Source: Proteobacteria bacterium UBA2133 (GTDB lineage: Bacteria > Pseudomonadota > Gammaproteobacteria > Arenicellales > UBA868). Taken from it: a DNA stretch of 13,042 bases. This document shows, piece by piece, positions 12,972 to 13,042 of this stretch. The first letter of the stretch is position 1; each line of letters begins with the position of its first letter. The notes beneath the pieces are model-generated. The model searched no databases. It had not been told where the DNA came from and saw only the letters and a program-made list of their open reading frames with translations. Made by a program: the position numbers and the translations under genes. The DNA lies in contig DCXP01000084.1 in assembly GCA_002327725.1 (NCBI GenBank), positions 1 through 13,042 on the forward strand. The letters are read 5' to 3'.

Positions 12972-13042
12972 AACAAAGCGTCGGCATCGGGCCGGGTATA
13001 TTCATCACAATCAAAGCCCCTGCAGCGCAAGAAAAGAGGAGA
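12972..13042. other. Right end, no gene seen
   Basis: After the toxin stop codon come 71 bases ending in AGAAAAGAGGAGA. They contain no ORF and no clear terminator. The purine-rich end could be a ribosome-binding site for a gene starting just beyond the window. Confidence 0.3.

Overview
The window is about 13 kb of GC-rich bacterial DNA. The mix of families points to a proteobacterium, most likely a gammaproteobacterium: a TctC/Bug-type solute receptor, an AraC regulator of the arabinose-binding-domain class, a CydDC-like exporter and an FNR-type operator. I cannot name a genus, and no rRNA or tRNA gene is visible to help.

Left part (1-4100). The 5' end of a leftward tctC-type gene runs off the window. 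A leftward three-gene cluster follows: a sirtuin, a phosphoribosylanthranilate isomerase-like protein overlapping it by 4 bases (ATGA), and a pyridoxamine-phosphate-oxidase-like flavoprotein. Divergent from the sirtuin is a small ABM-type protein with a very strong ribosome-binding site and a textbook terminator downstream. That terminator abuts the stop codon of a convergent flavodoxin-like gene, which itself has a terminator-like hairpin upstream on its own strand.

Middle (4100-7560). This is the accessory-looking stretch. It is AT-richer in its first part and holds a DUF4224-like small phage-type protein preceded by a 36-codon ORF with a perfect ribosome-binding site and a structured leader, plus a small hypothetical gene. 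An AraC regulator follows that is broken by a one-base frameshift, then a rhodanese. Next is a gene-poor 640-base stretch, ending in what I find most interesting in the window: an orphan Nif11-type leader peptide with a cysteine-rich tail, placed exactly behind an FNR/Anr box with class II promoter spacing.

Right part (7560-13042). A 1195-residue leftward ABC exporter fuses CydD-like and CydC-like halves in one chain and converges on the Nif11 gene. Divergent from it is a YbaK/aminoacyl-tRNA deacylase-like protein. The window ends with a two-gene module resembling type IV toxin-antitoxin pairs: a small basic protein overlapping an AbiEii-type nucleotidyltransferase, with a promoter that suggests a leaderless mRNA and a perfect palindrome over the -35 box.

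No CRISPR array, complete insertion sequence, integrase, tRNA or rRNA gene was seen. The best candidate for an undescribed system is the oxygen-responsive Nif11 peptide. No RiPP-modifying enzyme is encoded in the window, so the maturation part of that idea is inference.
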